DNA from: Bacteroidales bacterium
Lineage (GTDB): Bacteria > Bacteroidota > Bacteroidia > Bacteroidales > UBA12077
Length of the DNA stretch: 64,000 bases
Assembly: GCA_028282785.1 (NCBI GenBank)
Contig: JANQHE010000012.1
Coordinates: forward strand, 28,146 to 92,145
Direction of reading: 5' to 3'
Part shown: one piece after another, positions 8,804 to 16,832 of the stretch
Layout: the number at the start of each line of letters is the position of its first letter
Numbering within the stretch: the first letter of the stretch is position 1
Notes under the pieces: generated by a model
Seen by the model: only the letters and a program-made list of their open reading frames with translations
Database searches by the model: none
What the model was told of the DNA's origin: nothing
Position numbers and translations under genes: made by a program

Positions 8804-9572
8804 AAAAAGTCTCCGATTGAGAGTATTTGCCGGCCCGAATGGTTCAGGGAAAAGTACCATTATTAAAGCTGTTAGGGATTATAAAGTTAAAGGAATTCCG
8901 GTTGATTTCGGTATTTATGTTAATGCTGACGATATAGCTAAAAAACTTCGTGGAAGTAAATTAACACTAAGGCAATATAAAATACATTTTAACGAAACTG
9001 AATTTATCGAAATTGTTTCAAATTCCGGATTATTAAATGAAAATTTCTCATTAGCCGATCTCAAAAACAGCTATACAATAAAAGATAAAAGTATTGTATC
9101 GATAAATAATAGAACTGATGAACGTTTGGCTCAAATAATTGCAGATTACCTGAGAAAGAAACTCCTTGCAGAAAAAAGAAAATTTTCTTTTGAGACCGTA
9201 TTTTCGCATCAATCCAAATTAGAAATAATGAGAGATGCTATTGAAGTGGGTTATAAAGTGTATTTATATTTCGTATCGACCGAATCTCCTGAAATTAATA
9301 AATATCGCGTCAAAAAAGTCAGGGTAGAAGAAGGTGGTCATGATGTTCCAGAAGATAAAATTGTAAGTAGATACTACCGATCATTAGACTATCTGCATGA
9401 AGCTGCACAATTGACTTACCAAACATATTTCTTTGACAATTCAAGAAATGGGGAAAGATTTCGATTGTTTGCGCATTTCAAAGTTGTAGCCGGCAATAAA
9501 AACTGGAATATTGATAAATCTGCAACACCTCGCTGGTTTAAGAAATATTATTCTGATAAAATAAAACGGTGA
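8796..9572 (+). CDS. Zeta-toxin-like P-loop kinase
   Basis: The protein has 258 residues. A Walker A motif lies at residues 13-21 (GPNGSGKST) right at the N-terminus, followed by NADDIAKKL, FETVFSHQSKLEIMRDA (the zeta-type FETT region) and VEEGGHDVPEDKIVSRYYRSL, all features of the zeta/UNG-kinase family. Epsilon-zeta toxins phosphorylate UDP-N-acetyl sugars and so poison cell-wall synthesis; this is known for the family, not for this protein. The start is a TTG at 8796 inside the last codons of the upstream small gene, giving an 8-base overlap. Promoter, small upstream partner and overlap together support a two-gene toxin-antitoxin unit. Confidence 0.8.
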   Translation: MTRKSLRLRVFAGPNGSGKSTIIKAVRDYKVKGIPVDFGIYVNADDIAKKLRGSKLTLRQYKIHFNETEFIEIVSNSGLLNENFSLADLKNSYTIKDKSIVSINNRTDERLAQIIADYLRKKLLAEKRKFSFETVFSHQSKLEIMRDAIEVGYKVYLYFVSTESPEINKYRVKKVRVEEGGHDVPEDKIVSRYYRSLDYLHEAAQLTYQTYFFDNSRNGERFRLFAHFKVVAGNKNWNIDKSATPRWFKKYYSDKIKR

Positions 9573-9907
9573 TATATTTCAATAACAATGAAGTGTTAAA
9601 TAGAAATTCTTAATAAAGGTGGTTTGCACTTAATAAACAAGTTGGGCAGGATACGTTTTTGAGGCAATTCAACAGCCTTAGAATTACATAATTAAATCAT
9701 GAGATCATATTTATACTAAAAATTCAATTCTTAGTAAATAACCGCCTTAGAATTAAATACTTGTCAGCCGTAGTGAAATGAAGGTTGATTTATATACTTT
9801 AAAGGAATAATATGGCATTTTTGATATATTTGCGCTAACAACAAGTTAGCTGCAAGGCAAAGGAGCTATCGAGTGAGGCAGAATTTACAATCAGAAAACA
9901 AGATATT
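9573..9907. other. Gene-free stretch with degenerate repeats and a 5' hairpin
   Basis: I see no coding sequence here. It contains two copies of the CTTAGAATT word (9677-9685 and 9746-9754), the second inside a longer repeated block. It also holds a -7-like TATATTTG at 9825-9832 and, one base later, the perfect inverted repeat GCTAAC-N5-GTTAGC (9834-9850). That hairpin would sit at the very start of the cupin transcript. Confidence 0.5.
9735..9763 (+). repeat. Degenerate island repeat, copy 1
   Basis: The block TAAATAAC-CGCCTTAGAATT-AAATACTTG has relatives at 11427-11451 (TAAATAAAGGACATTAGAAT...ATTTG) and 16490-16517 (AAATAAACACCTTAGAATT-AGATATTTG). AATTCTTAG at 9726-9734 also pairs, with one mismatch, with CTTAGAATT at 9746-9754. 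Copies occur only in the gene-free parts of the accessory island as far as I could see. Confidence 0.45.
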
Positions 9908-10363
9908 ATGAAACATGAAACATTAAAAATCAATGAAAAGGAAGTAGAATGGAGTAGTTGGTCAAAGGCTGATGAAATAAAACATAACAGAAAAAGAATG
10001 ATTGATGATGAACACGTCAACAAAATGTATTGCGATATATATGAAATTCCACCAGGGAAAATCAATTGGCCACTCCATTACCATACTTGCAACGAAGAAA
10101 TTTTCTATATCATTGAGGGGCATGGAGAAGTGATAACAGAAAATGGAGTATTAAAAGTTAAGTCGGGCGATATTTTAAGATTTCCAGCTGGAGAAAAGGG
10201 AGTGCATCAATTAAAAAATACATCGGAAAGTGAAACACTAAAATACTTAGACTTTGGAACAACAAACTTTCCTGATGTAGTATTTATGCCGGAAGATAGT
10301 AAGATTGAATTATTTGCAGGTAAACCCGGACAAGATAAAATGTGGTCATATAAAGCTTTGTAA
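9908..10363 (+). CDS. Single-domain cupin protein
   Basis: This is a 151-residue soluble protein. Cupin motif 1 is present as H57, H59 and E63/E64 (LHYHTCNEEIFYIIEGHGEV), and motif 2 as PAGEKGVHQLKN with H100, so the metal-binding set of two histidines, a glutamate and a third histidine is complete. Proteins of this kind include sugar-phosphate isomerases, dioxygenases and simple binding proteins, and nothing here decides among them. It stands alone between two repeat-containing gene-free stretches, with a candidate promoter at 9825 and a hairpin at 9834-9850, so it looks like a single-gene insertion or cassette. Confidence 0.85.
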   Translation: MKHETLKINEKEVEWSSWSKADEIKHNRKRMIDDEHVNKMYCDIYEIPPGKINWPLHYHTCNEEIFYIIEGHGEVITENGVLKVKSGDILRFPAGEKGVHQLKNTSESETLKYLDFGTTNFPDVVFMPEDSKIELFAGKPGQDKMWSYKAL

Positions 10364-10819
10364 AGGGAACATAAACCTTAACATAATTTCGATCGTTCTC
10401 GAATCCCGGCAGTAATCGTCGGGACCGAGATATGATTTTATATTAAATACTGCGTATCCGCAATTTGTTTGCTATTACCCTATAATATAATACGTTATGT
10501 TAATATAGCTTTGGTAAATAACTTTTGTATATGCCTTGAGGAACGAATGGCATAAAACAAAAGTTACCAATGATTTATTGATTTTAGAGCCCGGAAAAGA
10601 AAAATTTTCTTCATTTTAAACGGAACATTTACCTCCTGCCTGGCAAGGGAGGGGTTTGGAGTTATTCCTATATCTAATCAAAAAAGGACTTTTATATCTT
10701 CTATTTACAGTGTATTAATATTTTGATAAACTAAAAATTTCTATTTTTTTTGTAAATTCATGTTCTAAAAGTTTAATATATGAGGAAAATATCTAAACAA
10801 CAATACCGAACGATTCTAA
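10364..10819. other. Gene-free stretch with a 34-base palindrome
   Basis: No gene is seen. The stretch has the imperfect palindrome at 10397-10430 (listed separately) and a GC-rich patch near 10632-10656 (cctcctgcctggcaaggga) typical of short Bacteroidota palindromic repeats. Otherwise it is AT-rich sequence with many stops. Confidence 0.5.
10397..10437. repeat. Dispersed palindromic repeat, copy 1
   Basis: TCTCG-aa-TCCCGgC-N7-GtCGGGA-c-CGAGA forms a 34-base imperfect hairpin. Bases 10404-10437 match a second copy at 16578-16609 almost base for base: TCCCG.CA.T.ATCGTCGGGA..GAGATAT.AT. The two copies bracket the methyltransferase operon. Confidence 0.6.
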
Positions 10820-10980
10820 ATGAATTGTTTATACGTTCATCTAAAATTTGATATAAATATTTTACTGAAAGATAACTCCTGGATCAAAGGAAAAGTTAAA
10901 AGTGTAAAAGAATCAACCTTAGAAACGAAGTCTATGTTTTTGAAATTGATTTTATTAAAGAACTTTTTATTAGTGAATAA
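10820..10980 (+). pseudogene. Small unrecognised gene with a one-base frameshift
   Basis: Reading from ATG at 10820 gives MNCLYVHLKFDINILLKDNS then WIKGKVKSVKESTL. At about 10922-10926 the sequence gaaacgaag breaks the frame. Shifting one base restores NEVYVFEIDFIKELFISE and a stop at 10978-10980. One more A in the GAAA run would give an unbroken product of about 53 residues with the pattern LLKDxSxIKGKVxSV...FxIDFIKELFISE, which looks like a short beta-rich domain. It may be a real pseudogene or a homopolymer sequencing error. It lies 20 bases before the two-TM gene and may have been its operon partner. Confidence 0.5.
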
Positions 10981-11000
10981 ACTACTAAACTAAATTTCTT

Positions 11001-11333
11001 GTGATGATAGCAAATTTTATAATTTCCGGTGTATGTCTAATTGTTTCAATAAAGCTGTTTCTTATATATAATAATGGCATAGGTCTTATGCATTCCATAA
11101 AAAAACGCTTCATATATTCTTTATCTCTACTAATTTTTCTTGCATTTATAGTTTTCCTAAATAAAGGATTTTATGCAAATATTAATCGAAGTAATAAACA
11201 TGTTATTAATGAAATAAAAAAAGAATATAATGATCTTGATGAATTAATGAACACAAAATATGATAATACAAAATTGATTATTCAAGATAATAAATCAAAA
11301 ATAAATGTATTGATTCAACAATTAGATAATTAA
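11001..11333 (+). CDS. Small two-TM protein of unknown function
   Basis: This is a 110-residue protein. Hydrophobic helices lie at about residues 3-22 and 38-57, joined by a short basic loop (MHSIKKRF), followed by a charged, probably helical tail (KKEYNDLDELMNTKYDNTKLIIQDNKSK). It lies 20 bases after the frameshifted small gene and 236 bases before the methyltransferase gene. I do not recognise it. The start could be either of the two adjacent ATGs (11001 or 11004). Confidence 0.55.
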   Translation: MMIANFIISGVCLIVSIKLFLIYNNGIGLMHSIKKRFIYSLSLLIFLAFIVFLNKGFYANINRSNKHVINEIKKEYNDLDELMNTKYDNTKLIIQDNKSKINVLIQQLDN

Positions 11334-11426
11334 AAAAGTAAAGAGAAGGAATCGTATGCTGACATTATTAGAAATATTTTAAGTGCTTTTCTTGCATTTA
11401 CATTCAAAAATAAAATTCTTAGTTAG

Positions 11427-11451
11427 TAAATAAAGGACATTAGAATATTTG
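11427..11451 (+). repeat. Degenerate island repeat, copy 2
   Basis: TAAATAAAGGACATTAGAATATTTG is preceded by AATTCTTAG at 11414-11422, the same order as in the 9726-9763 copy. It is more diverged than the other two copies and lies between the two-TM gene and the methyltransferase gene. Confidence 0.35.
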
Positions 11452-11568
11452 TAAGAATAAAGCTTAACAAAATTTTAGCTTTTGATGATATTTTAATTAA
11501 TTAAAATTTGATAGTAAATTAATATAATATAATTTCACTACGCGTTTAATAAATAATTACAATATACT

Positions 11569-12798
11569 GTGGATTTAGACTTTAAAAATTCAAATACAAC
11601 ATATTATACACATGGATTCCACACTTATCCAGCGAAAATGATTCCTCAAGTTGCAGGTGCTTTAATAAATGAATTCGGTAAAAACTCTAATATATTATTT
11701 GATCCATACTGTGGGACTGGAACATCATTGGTTGAAGCAAATCTGAAAGGTATAAATGCTATAGGTACAGACATTAATCCATTTGCAAGACTTTTGGCAA
11801 AAGTTAAAACTACACCAATTGAAATTCAAACTTTGGAATTACACTTGCAGAATTTTTATAACTACCTTTTTCAATTTCGTTTCGGTTTTAAAAATTTCAA
11901 TATTGAGGAATTGCCAAGTTTCCCTAGAATAGATTATTGGTTTTCAAGAAATGTAAAGGAGAAGTTAACAATAATTAAACATTATATTGATCAAATTGAA
12001 AATATAGATATAGCTGACTTTTTTAGAGTTGCTTTTAGTCAAACAATACGAGAGTGTTCATGGACTAGGAATAATGAATTTAAACTTTATAAAATGAGTC
12101 CAGAACAAATAAAAAGTTTTAAACCTGATACATTTGGAGTTTTTGAAGGTATTTTAGGTAAAAACTATGAAGGTTTAAAAAAATATATGAATGAAAAAGA
12201 CAATGATTCAAAGTCAATAATCTGTAATTTTGATGCTGTTAAGTTAGTCCCAAATAGAATAATAAAGGACGAAAATATAGATATAATTATTACTTCACCA
12301 CCTTATGGAGATTCTGCAACAACTGTTGCATATGGTCAATTTTCTGCTTTATCAAATCAATGGTTGGGTTATATGGAAAATGGAAGAAAACTTGATCAAG
12401 AATTAATGGGAGGCAGGAAGGTTAAGAACTTTTTTAATTTTAAAAGTGAAATACTAAATGATGAAATAAAACGTATTGCTGAAAATGATAAAAAAAGAGC
12501 CTTAGAAGTAGTTTCTTTTTATAAAGATTACAGAAAATCTATTAATAATATTTCGCTTAAAATTAAAAAAGGAGGCTTTGCATGTTATGTAGTTAGCAAT
12601 AGAACTGTTAAGAATAATCTATTACATACTGATATCATTACAAAAGATTTTTTTGAGGAAAATGGATTTAAACACGTTCAAACATTTACAAGAAAAATTT
12701 CAAGCAAAAGAATGCCACGAAGAAATAGCTCCGTAGGAATAGCTGGAAAAACTGCTCCTTTAATGAATACAGAATCAATTGTTGTTATGCAAAAGTAA
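11569..12798 (+). CDS. Amino-type DNA methyltransferase (N4-cytosine/N6-adenine family)
   Basis: The protein has 409 residues from a GTG start. HTYPAKMIPQ (about 18-27) precedes the SAM-binding motif I DPYCGTGTS (45-53) and a motif II-like GTDIN (66-70). The catalytic motif IV is TSPPYGDS (242-249). A segment of about 150 residues between motifs I and IV (FPRIDYWF...SWTRNNEFKLYKM) probably contributes target recognition. TSPPY is most often N4-cytosine or N6-adenine specific; the target site cannot be read. The next gene, a helicase-nuclease, starts one base after the stop, so this enzyme probably modifies host DNA in a restriction-like or defence operon. The coding sequence is very AT-rich compared with housekeeping neighbours. 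Confidence 0.9.
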   Translation: MDLDFKNSNTTYYTHGFHTYPAKMIPQVAGALINEFGKNSNILFDPYCGTGTSLVEANLKGINAIGTDINPFARLLAKVKTTPIEIQTLELHLQNFYNYLFQFRFGFKNFNIEELPSFPRIDYWFSRNVKEKLTIIKHYIDQIENIDIADFFRVAFSQTIRECSWTRNNEFKLYKMSPEQIKSFKPDTFGVFEGILGKNYEGLKKYMNEKDNDSKSIICNFDAVKLVPNRIIKDENIDIIITSPPYGDSATTVAYGQFSALSNQWLGYMENGRKLDQELMGGRKVKNFFNFKSEILNDEIKRIAENDKKRALEVVSFYKDYRKSINNISLKIKKGGFACYVVSNRTVKNNLLHTDIITKDFFEENGFKHVQTFTRKISSKRMPRRNSSVGIAGKTAPLMNTESIVVMQK

Positions 12799-12799
12799 G

Positions 12800-15637
12800 A
12801 TGACTGACACACTTAATGAATATGAAAATGCAATTAAAGAAACGAACCGAAATCTAAGAATATTAGCTTGTGCTGGTTCTGGAAAAACTACTTTTGTATC
12901 TAAAAGAATTGCATCATTGTTAAAATCGGGTGTAGAACCTGAAAATATCATTGCTTTTACTTATACAGAAAAAGCTGCTGCGGAATTAAATAACAGAATT
13001 GTTAAAGAACTAAAGGATCAAAAGGTAATAGATTCCTTAAATGGTTTTGCCAATATGTTCATTGGCACTATACATGGTTGGTGTTTAAAAGCTTTAAGTG
13101 ATAATGAGCTGGGATATCAAAAATTTAGTGTGCTGGATGAAATTAAATTGAAACTATTTATTGATAAGAACTATAACTCTATTGGTATGAAAGACATCTT
13201 TAAGATTGGTAGTCCCAATATAAAGATGAAAATATTTAGTGATACTTCTAGATTCATACAAATAATGAATATTATTAGGGAGTCAGACCTTGATTGCAAG
13301 TTGCCGGAGTATATATTATCAGCTAAAAAGAATTATGAAAATACACTTAAAGAAAATGGTTATTTTGACTTTTCAATGATCATGACTGAAGCATATGAAA
13401 AATTAAAAGATAAAGGTAGTATGCTCTATAAGGTTATTGAAGAAAAATTAAAATATTTAATAGTTGATGAATATCAAGATGTAAATCCTATTCAAGAGAA
13501 AATTATAAATGAAATACATAACATTAGTAAATGTAATGTAACAGTTGTAGGTGATGATGATCAGAACATATATCAATGGAGAGGAAGTAATAGTAAATTT
13601 TTAAAAGAGTTTGATGAAAAGTATAGCAATAATTCACCGGTATTATCTTTAAAGCTTGTTAAAAATTATCGTAGTTCAAAAGGAATTACTGGTTTAGCTA
13701 AACTGTTTATTGAAAATAATGAGAATAGAATCATTAAAGAAATGATTTCTGCAGAAAGACAGGAATTTGTTAGAGATGAGGACATTTTATATAACGAGTT
13801 TGATGAAATTGAAGATGAGAATAAGGATATTATTGAAAAAATTGAGCAATTAAGAGGAATTGCATTTAATGATCATGGTGAAACAAGAGGACTGGATTAT
13901 TCGGATTTCTGTATTTTATTAAGAACCTGGAAAAAATCAGAATCCATTGCAGAGGTTTTAGAAAGAAATAATATACCATATATAACTGCAGGAGTCAATC
14001 AACTTTTTGATAAAAAGGAAGTCAAGGCAGCTTTGTCAATATTTTTATATTTAAATGAAGCAATTACTAGTGATGATCTTTTAAATAGTTGGTTAAAAAT
14101 TCTTAACATACAAATACAAGAAAAGAATATAAATGAAGCTATTAAAGAATTAGATAAATGGTTCCCAGATAATTTTCAAAAAGATAGAAAAAGTGTTGGT
14201 TGGGGTGATTATATTTTACAAGAAGTTTTTTGGCAATTTATGAATAATGCTGGGATTGTTGAGGAATCATTTATTAAGAAAGATGATGAGACATCGGTTA
14301 TACAAGCAGAAATTGTCTTATATAATTTAGGGAAATTTAGTCAAGTTATAAATGATTTTGAGGAAATCAATTTGAACAGCAGTCCACCAGATTTTCATTT
14401 ATTTAATTTTTTAAGTTTTATTAAATACGCTGCACAAGACTATTATCCTGAAGGTTGGTTAAATAATCCTTATAAAACACCAAATGCAGTAAAATTGATG
14501 ACTATTCATCAAGCTAAGGGTTTAGAATTTCCAGTTGTTTTTATTCCTGGTTTAAACAATAATTATTTGCCTTTAAAGAAACCAGGAGGATTAAGTGTAT
14601 GGCATTTTCTGGATAAAAGTTTAATTAAGGACCAAACAAGGTATGAAGCTGATACAAAGGAACAAAGAAATGAAGATGAAAGAAGATTGCTTTATGTTGC
14701 GATGACAAGATCACAAAAGTTTCTTTTTATATCTAGGGCTCCTAGTTATGATAATAGATTATATAAATACGAATCACCTTTCATTTCAGAATTAGTTTCT
14801 GATTTTATACAAAAACCTATTTCAAAAATAACTTTTGCAAACAGAATAAGGACCCAACCCAAACCAAAAGCAGAAACAATTAATATCTCTTTAAATTTCA
14901 GTGTTTTAAAAGATTTCTTTCAGTGTAATTATAGATTTAAACTTGTATCAATGTATGGTTTCAGTTATCCCTTAAATATGAGAATGGGAATGGGACGTTC
15001 GCTTCATGACAGTTTAATGGCTATACATAAGAAAATTACTCAAGGTGTTATACTTAATGAGGATTCAATTGAGGAAATAACCAAGATGCAATCTCATTTT
15101 CCATATTTAGGTAAATCTACGGAATTGGAAAAAATGAAAGAAATGGTTAGAGAAAGTGCAATTAATTACTACATCAAGAATAAAGAAGAGCTAAAGAATA
15201 TTGAATTTATTGAGCAAGATATTAAATTGAATTTAGATGAAGGTGTATTTGTTAGTGGAAGAATCGATTTAATAAAAAAGAGATTATATGAGGGAGAATA
15301 TGAAACTACAATTATGGAATTCAAATCAAATGATCAAGTTCAAACTAAACAAATTACAGAGCACCAACTTATTTTATATGCTTTAGGTTATAAGGAGCTT
15401 GTTGGGAAAAATGCAGATTATATTCAAGTTTATGATGTTGAAAACAACAAATTAGAGCATAAGACTAAAGTTGATGAGTCATTATTAAAAGAAACACAAG
15501 ATAAGATTCAAAGTGCTGCTGAAACTATAAGAAAGCAAGAACTTAAACGAATTAATAAAAAAAGTGTATGTTCTGAATGTTTTCAAAATAGACTATGCTC
15601 TGCCAGAATCAAACTCAACATCCCTGGAAAGAAATGA
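12800..15637 (+). CDS. UvrD/AddA-like helicase fused to an AddB-type Fe-S PD-(D/E)XK nuclease
   Basis: The protein has 945 residues. The start at 12800 (MTDTLNEYENAIK) gives a one-base gap to the methyltransferase. Superfamily 1 helicase motifs are complete: Walker A ACAGSGKTT (about 23-31), IIAFTYTEKAA, DEYQD (about 222-226), GDDDQNIYQWRG (about 251-262), motif III-IV region KNYRS, TIHQAKGLEFPVVF (about 568-581) and LLYVAMTRSQ (about 628-637). After about residue 690 comes a PD-(D/E)XK nuclease domain with GRID (about 819) and EFKS (about 842). It also has the four cysteines of an AddB-like iron-sulphur clasp: one in FFQCNYRF (about 709) and three in CSECFQNRLC at the C-terminus. It is expected to unwind and cut DNA. 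The next gene's ATG overlaps its stop (ATGA). Confidence 0.9.
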   Translation: MTDTLNEYENAIKETNRNLRILACAGSGKTTFVSKRIASLLKSGVEPENIIAFTYTEKAAAELNNRIVKELKDQKVIDSLNGFANMFIGTIHGWCLKALSDNELGYQKFSVLDEIKLKLFIDKNYNSIGMKDIFKIGSPNIKMKIFSDTSRFIQIMNIIRESDLDCKLPEYILSAKKNYENTLKENGYFDFSMIMTEAYEKLKDKGSMLYKVIEEKLKYLIVDEYQDVNPIQEKIINEIHNISKCNVTVVGDDDQNIYQWRGSNSKFLKEFDEKYSNNSPVLSLKLVKNYRSSKGITGLAKLFIENNENRIIKEMISAERQEFVRDEDILYNEFDEIEDENKDIIEKIEQLRGIAFNDHGETRGLDYSDFCILLRTWKKSESIAEVLERNNIPYITAGVNQLFDKKEVKAALSIFLYLNEAITSDDLLNSWLKILNIQIQEKNINEAIKELDKWFPDNFQKDRKSVGWGDYILQEVFWQFMNNAGIVEESFIKKDDETSVIQAEIVLYNLGKFSQVINDFEEINLNSSPPDFHLFNFLSFIKYAAQDYYPEGWLNNPYKTPNAVKLMTIHQAKGLEFPVVFIPGLNNNYLPLKKPGGLSVWHFLDKSLIKDQTRYEADTKEQRNEDERRLLYVAMTRSQKFLFISRAPSYDNRLYKYESPFISELVSDFIQKPISKITFANRIRTQPKPKAETINISLNFSVLKDFFQCNYRFKLVSMYGFSYPLNMRMGMGRSLHDSLMAIHKKITQGVILNEDSIEEITKMQSHFPYLGKSTELEKMKEMVRESAINYYIKNKEELKNIEFIEQDIKLNLDEGVFVSGRIDLIKKRLYEGEYETTIMEFKSNDQVQTKQITEHQLILYALGYKELVGKNADYIQVYDVENNKLEHKTKVDESLLKETQDKIQSAAETIRKQELKRINKKSVCSECFQNRLCSARIKLNIPGKK

Positions 15638-16416
15638 AAGCATCAAAGGTATCATATAATAAATTAAATGATTTAGTTGATAATAAAGATAAGATTCTCT
15701 GCATTCATTGTTCAAGACAAAATTTAACAGATAATGAAGATGGGAGAGGAACACCTAGAACAATTGCAATTATAATTAAATCTTTAGATGGTCAAATTGT
15801 AAAAATTTTTGCTATCCATTTAGAAGCAGAAAAGGCAAAAATTATATGGGAAGAAGTTGAGAACTATTATGATTTTCTTGAAGAAAGAATGTTAAGTGCA
15901 TTTAATAAATTTGTACATAATTATAGAGAATATTTTTGGTTACACTGGAACATGGATGGTGTCCACTTTGGATTTGAAGCTTTAAAACATAGATATTGTG
16001 TTTTAATCGATGAAGATGCCCAAGGTTTTAATGAAGTACCAGTAGAAAAAAGAACTAATTTAAATACGCTACTAAAAAGCATATATAATGATAATTATGA
16101 GAAGGAACCAATGTTACAGAATTTAATGAAATCAAATAACAATGGTCATTTTAAACCTGGTTTTTTATCGATAGAAGAAGAAGCTTTGGCGTTTAAATCA
16201 CTTGATTTCCCCAAAATTTTAGAATCCATAATTTGCAAGGTAGATTTTCTTATTTACATTATTAACAAAGCTTCAATAAGAAAACTAAAAGTAAGTAATA
16301 AGAGATTTTTAATTAAACTAGAAATGTTTATAACAAATCCGATAGTTGCATTTATAACTACAATAGCGACGATAATAGGCATGATATTAGGTTTTTTAGC
16401 CATTTTTGAAGGTTAA
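15634..16416 (+). CDS. Unrecognised protein with C-terminal membrane anchor, third gene of the methyltransferase operon
   Basis: The protein has 260 residues, starting at the ATG that overlaps the helicase stop (ATGA at 15634). The N-terminal region (about 15-110) alternates strands and helices (KILCIHCSRQNL, TIAIIIKSLDGQIVKIFAIH, ERMLSAFNKFVHNYREYFWL). A distinctive central block follows, HWNMDGVHFGFEALKHRYCVL (about 107-127), then a helical region (LNTLLKSIYNDNY...) and a final hydrophobic helix near residues 233-257 (NPIVAFITTIATIIGMILGFLAI) that should anchor it in the inner membrane. I do not recognise a family or catalytic site; conserved H, W, N and D in the central block are candidates. 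Position and coupling make it a likely effector or sensor of the operon. Confidence 0.75.
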   Translation: MKASKVSYNKLNDLVDNKDKILCIHCSRQNLTDNEDGRGTPRTIAIIIKSLDGQIVKIFAIHLEAEKAKIIWEEVENYYDFLEERMLSAFNKFVHNYREYFWLHWNMDGVHFGFEALKHRYCVLIDEDAQGFNEVPVEKRTNLNTLLKSIYNDNYEKEPMLQNLMKSNNNGHFKPGFLSIEEEALAFKSLDFPKILESIICKVDFLIYIINKASIRKLKVSNKRFLIKLEMFITNPIVAFITTIATIIGMILGFLAIFEG

Positions 16417-16489
16417 TATTATGTTAAATTCACGAGAATTGAATATTACAATAAAAAGAACATAATTACCCAGAAAAACGATTTCTCGC

Positions 16490-16546
16490 AAATAAACACC
16501 TTAGAATTAGATATTTGAAAATTATCCGCTAAATTAAATTCTAAAG
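16490..16546 (+). repeat. Degenerate island repeat, copy 3
   Basis: AAATAAACACCTTAGAATT followed by AGATATTTG matches the 9735 copy at most positions. CTTAGAATT (16500-16508) also has an inverted partner AATTCTAAAG (16537-16546), so this copy could fold into a hairpin. Confidence 0.45.
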
Positions 16547-16577
16547 AACCAAATATTGTATTTACCCGAAGGGCAAA

Positions 16578-16609
16578 TCCCGACATTCATCGTCGGGAAG
16601 AGATATAAT
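16578..16609. repeat. Dispersed palindromic repeat, copy 2
   Basis: TCCCGAC-ATTCATC-GTCGGGA followed by AGAGATATAAT is the same element as at 10404-10437. It forms a seven-base-pair stem. It sits just downstream of the methyltransferase operon. Confidence 0.6.
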
Positions 16610-16804
16610 ATAAAATTGTAGCTGACGAATTTGGATAAGCGTGTGCGCAAATTGCGAAAACAATTTTAAGTTTTGAAATCAAATGTAAATTACTTTAACA
16701 TAAAATTAGCAGAGCTAAACGTAATTTCCATTTAAACCACATAAAAGCAATTTGCTGGCGTTAGTCCTATAATTTATATTATGTTAAATAGAACATTTGA
16801 AAAT

Positions 16805-16832
16805 ATAGGGAGATCAAATTTAATCCCCCTAT
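16805..16832 (-). terminator. Weak terminator of the TPR gene
   Basis: ATAGGGAGAT (16805-16814) pairs with ATCCCCCTAT (16823-16832) with one mismatch. On the minus strand it is followed only by a broken T-run (ATATTTTC). Confidence 0.4.

Noticed and set aside
9834..9850. Integron attC site
   Set aside because: Only a short inverted repeat is present, with no full attC architecture, integrase gene or array of cassettes in the window.
16419..16797. ATATTATGTTAAAT direct repeat as target-site duplication of an insertion
   Set aside because: The sequence between has no transposase and no terminal inverted repeats, and such an AT-rich 14-mer can recur by chance.
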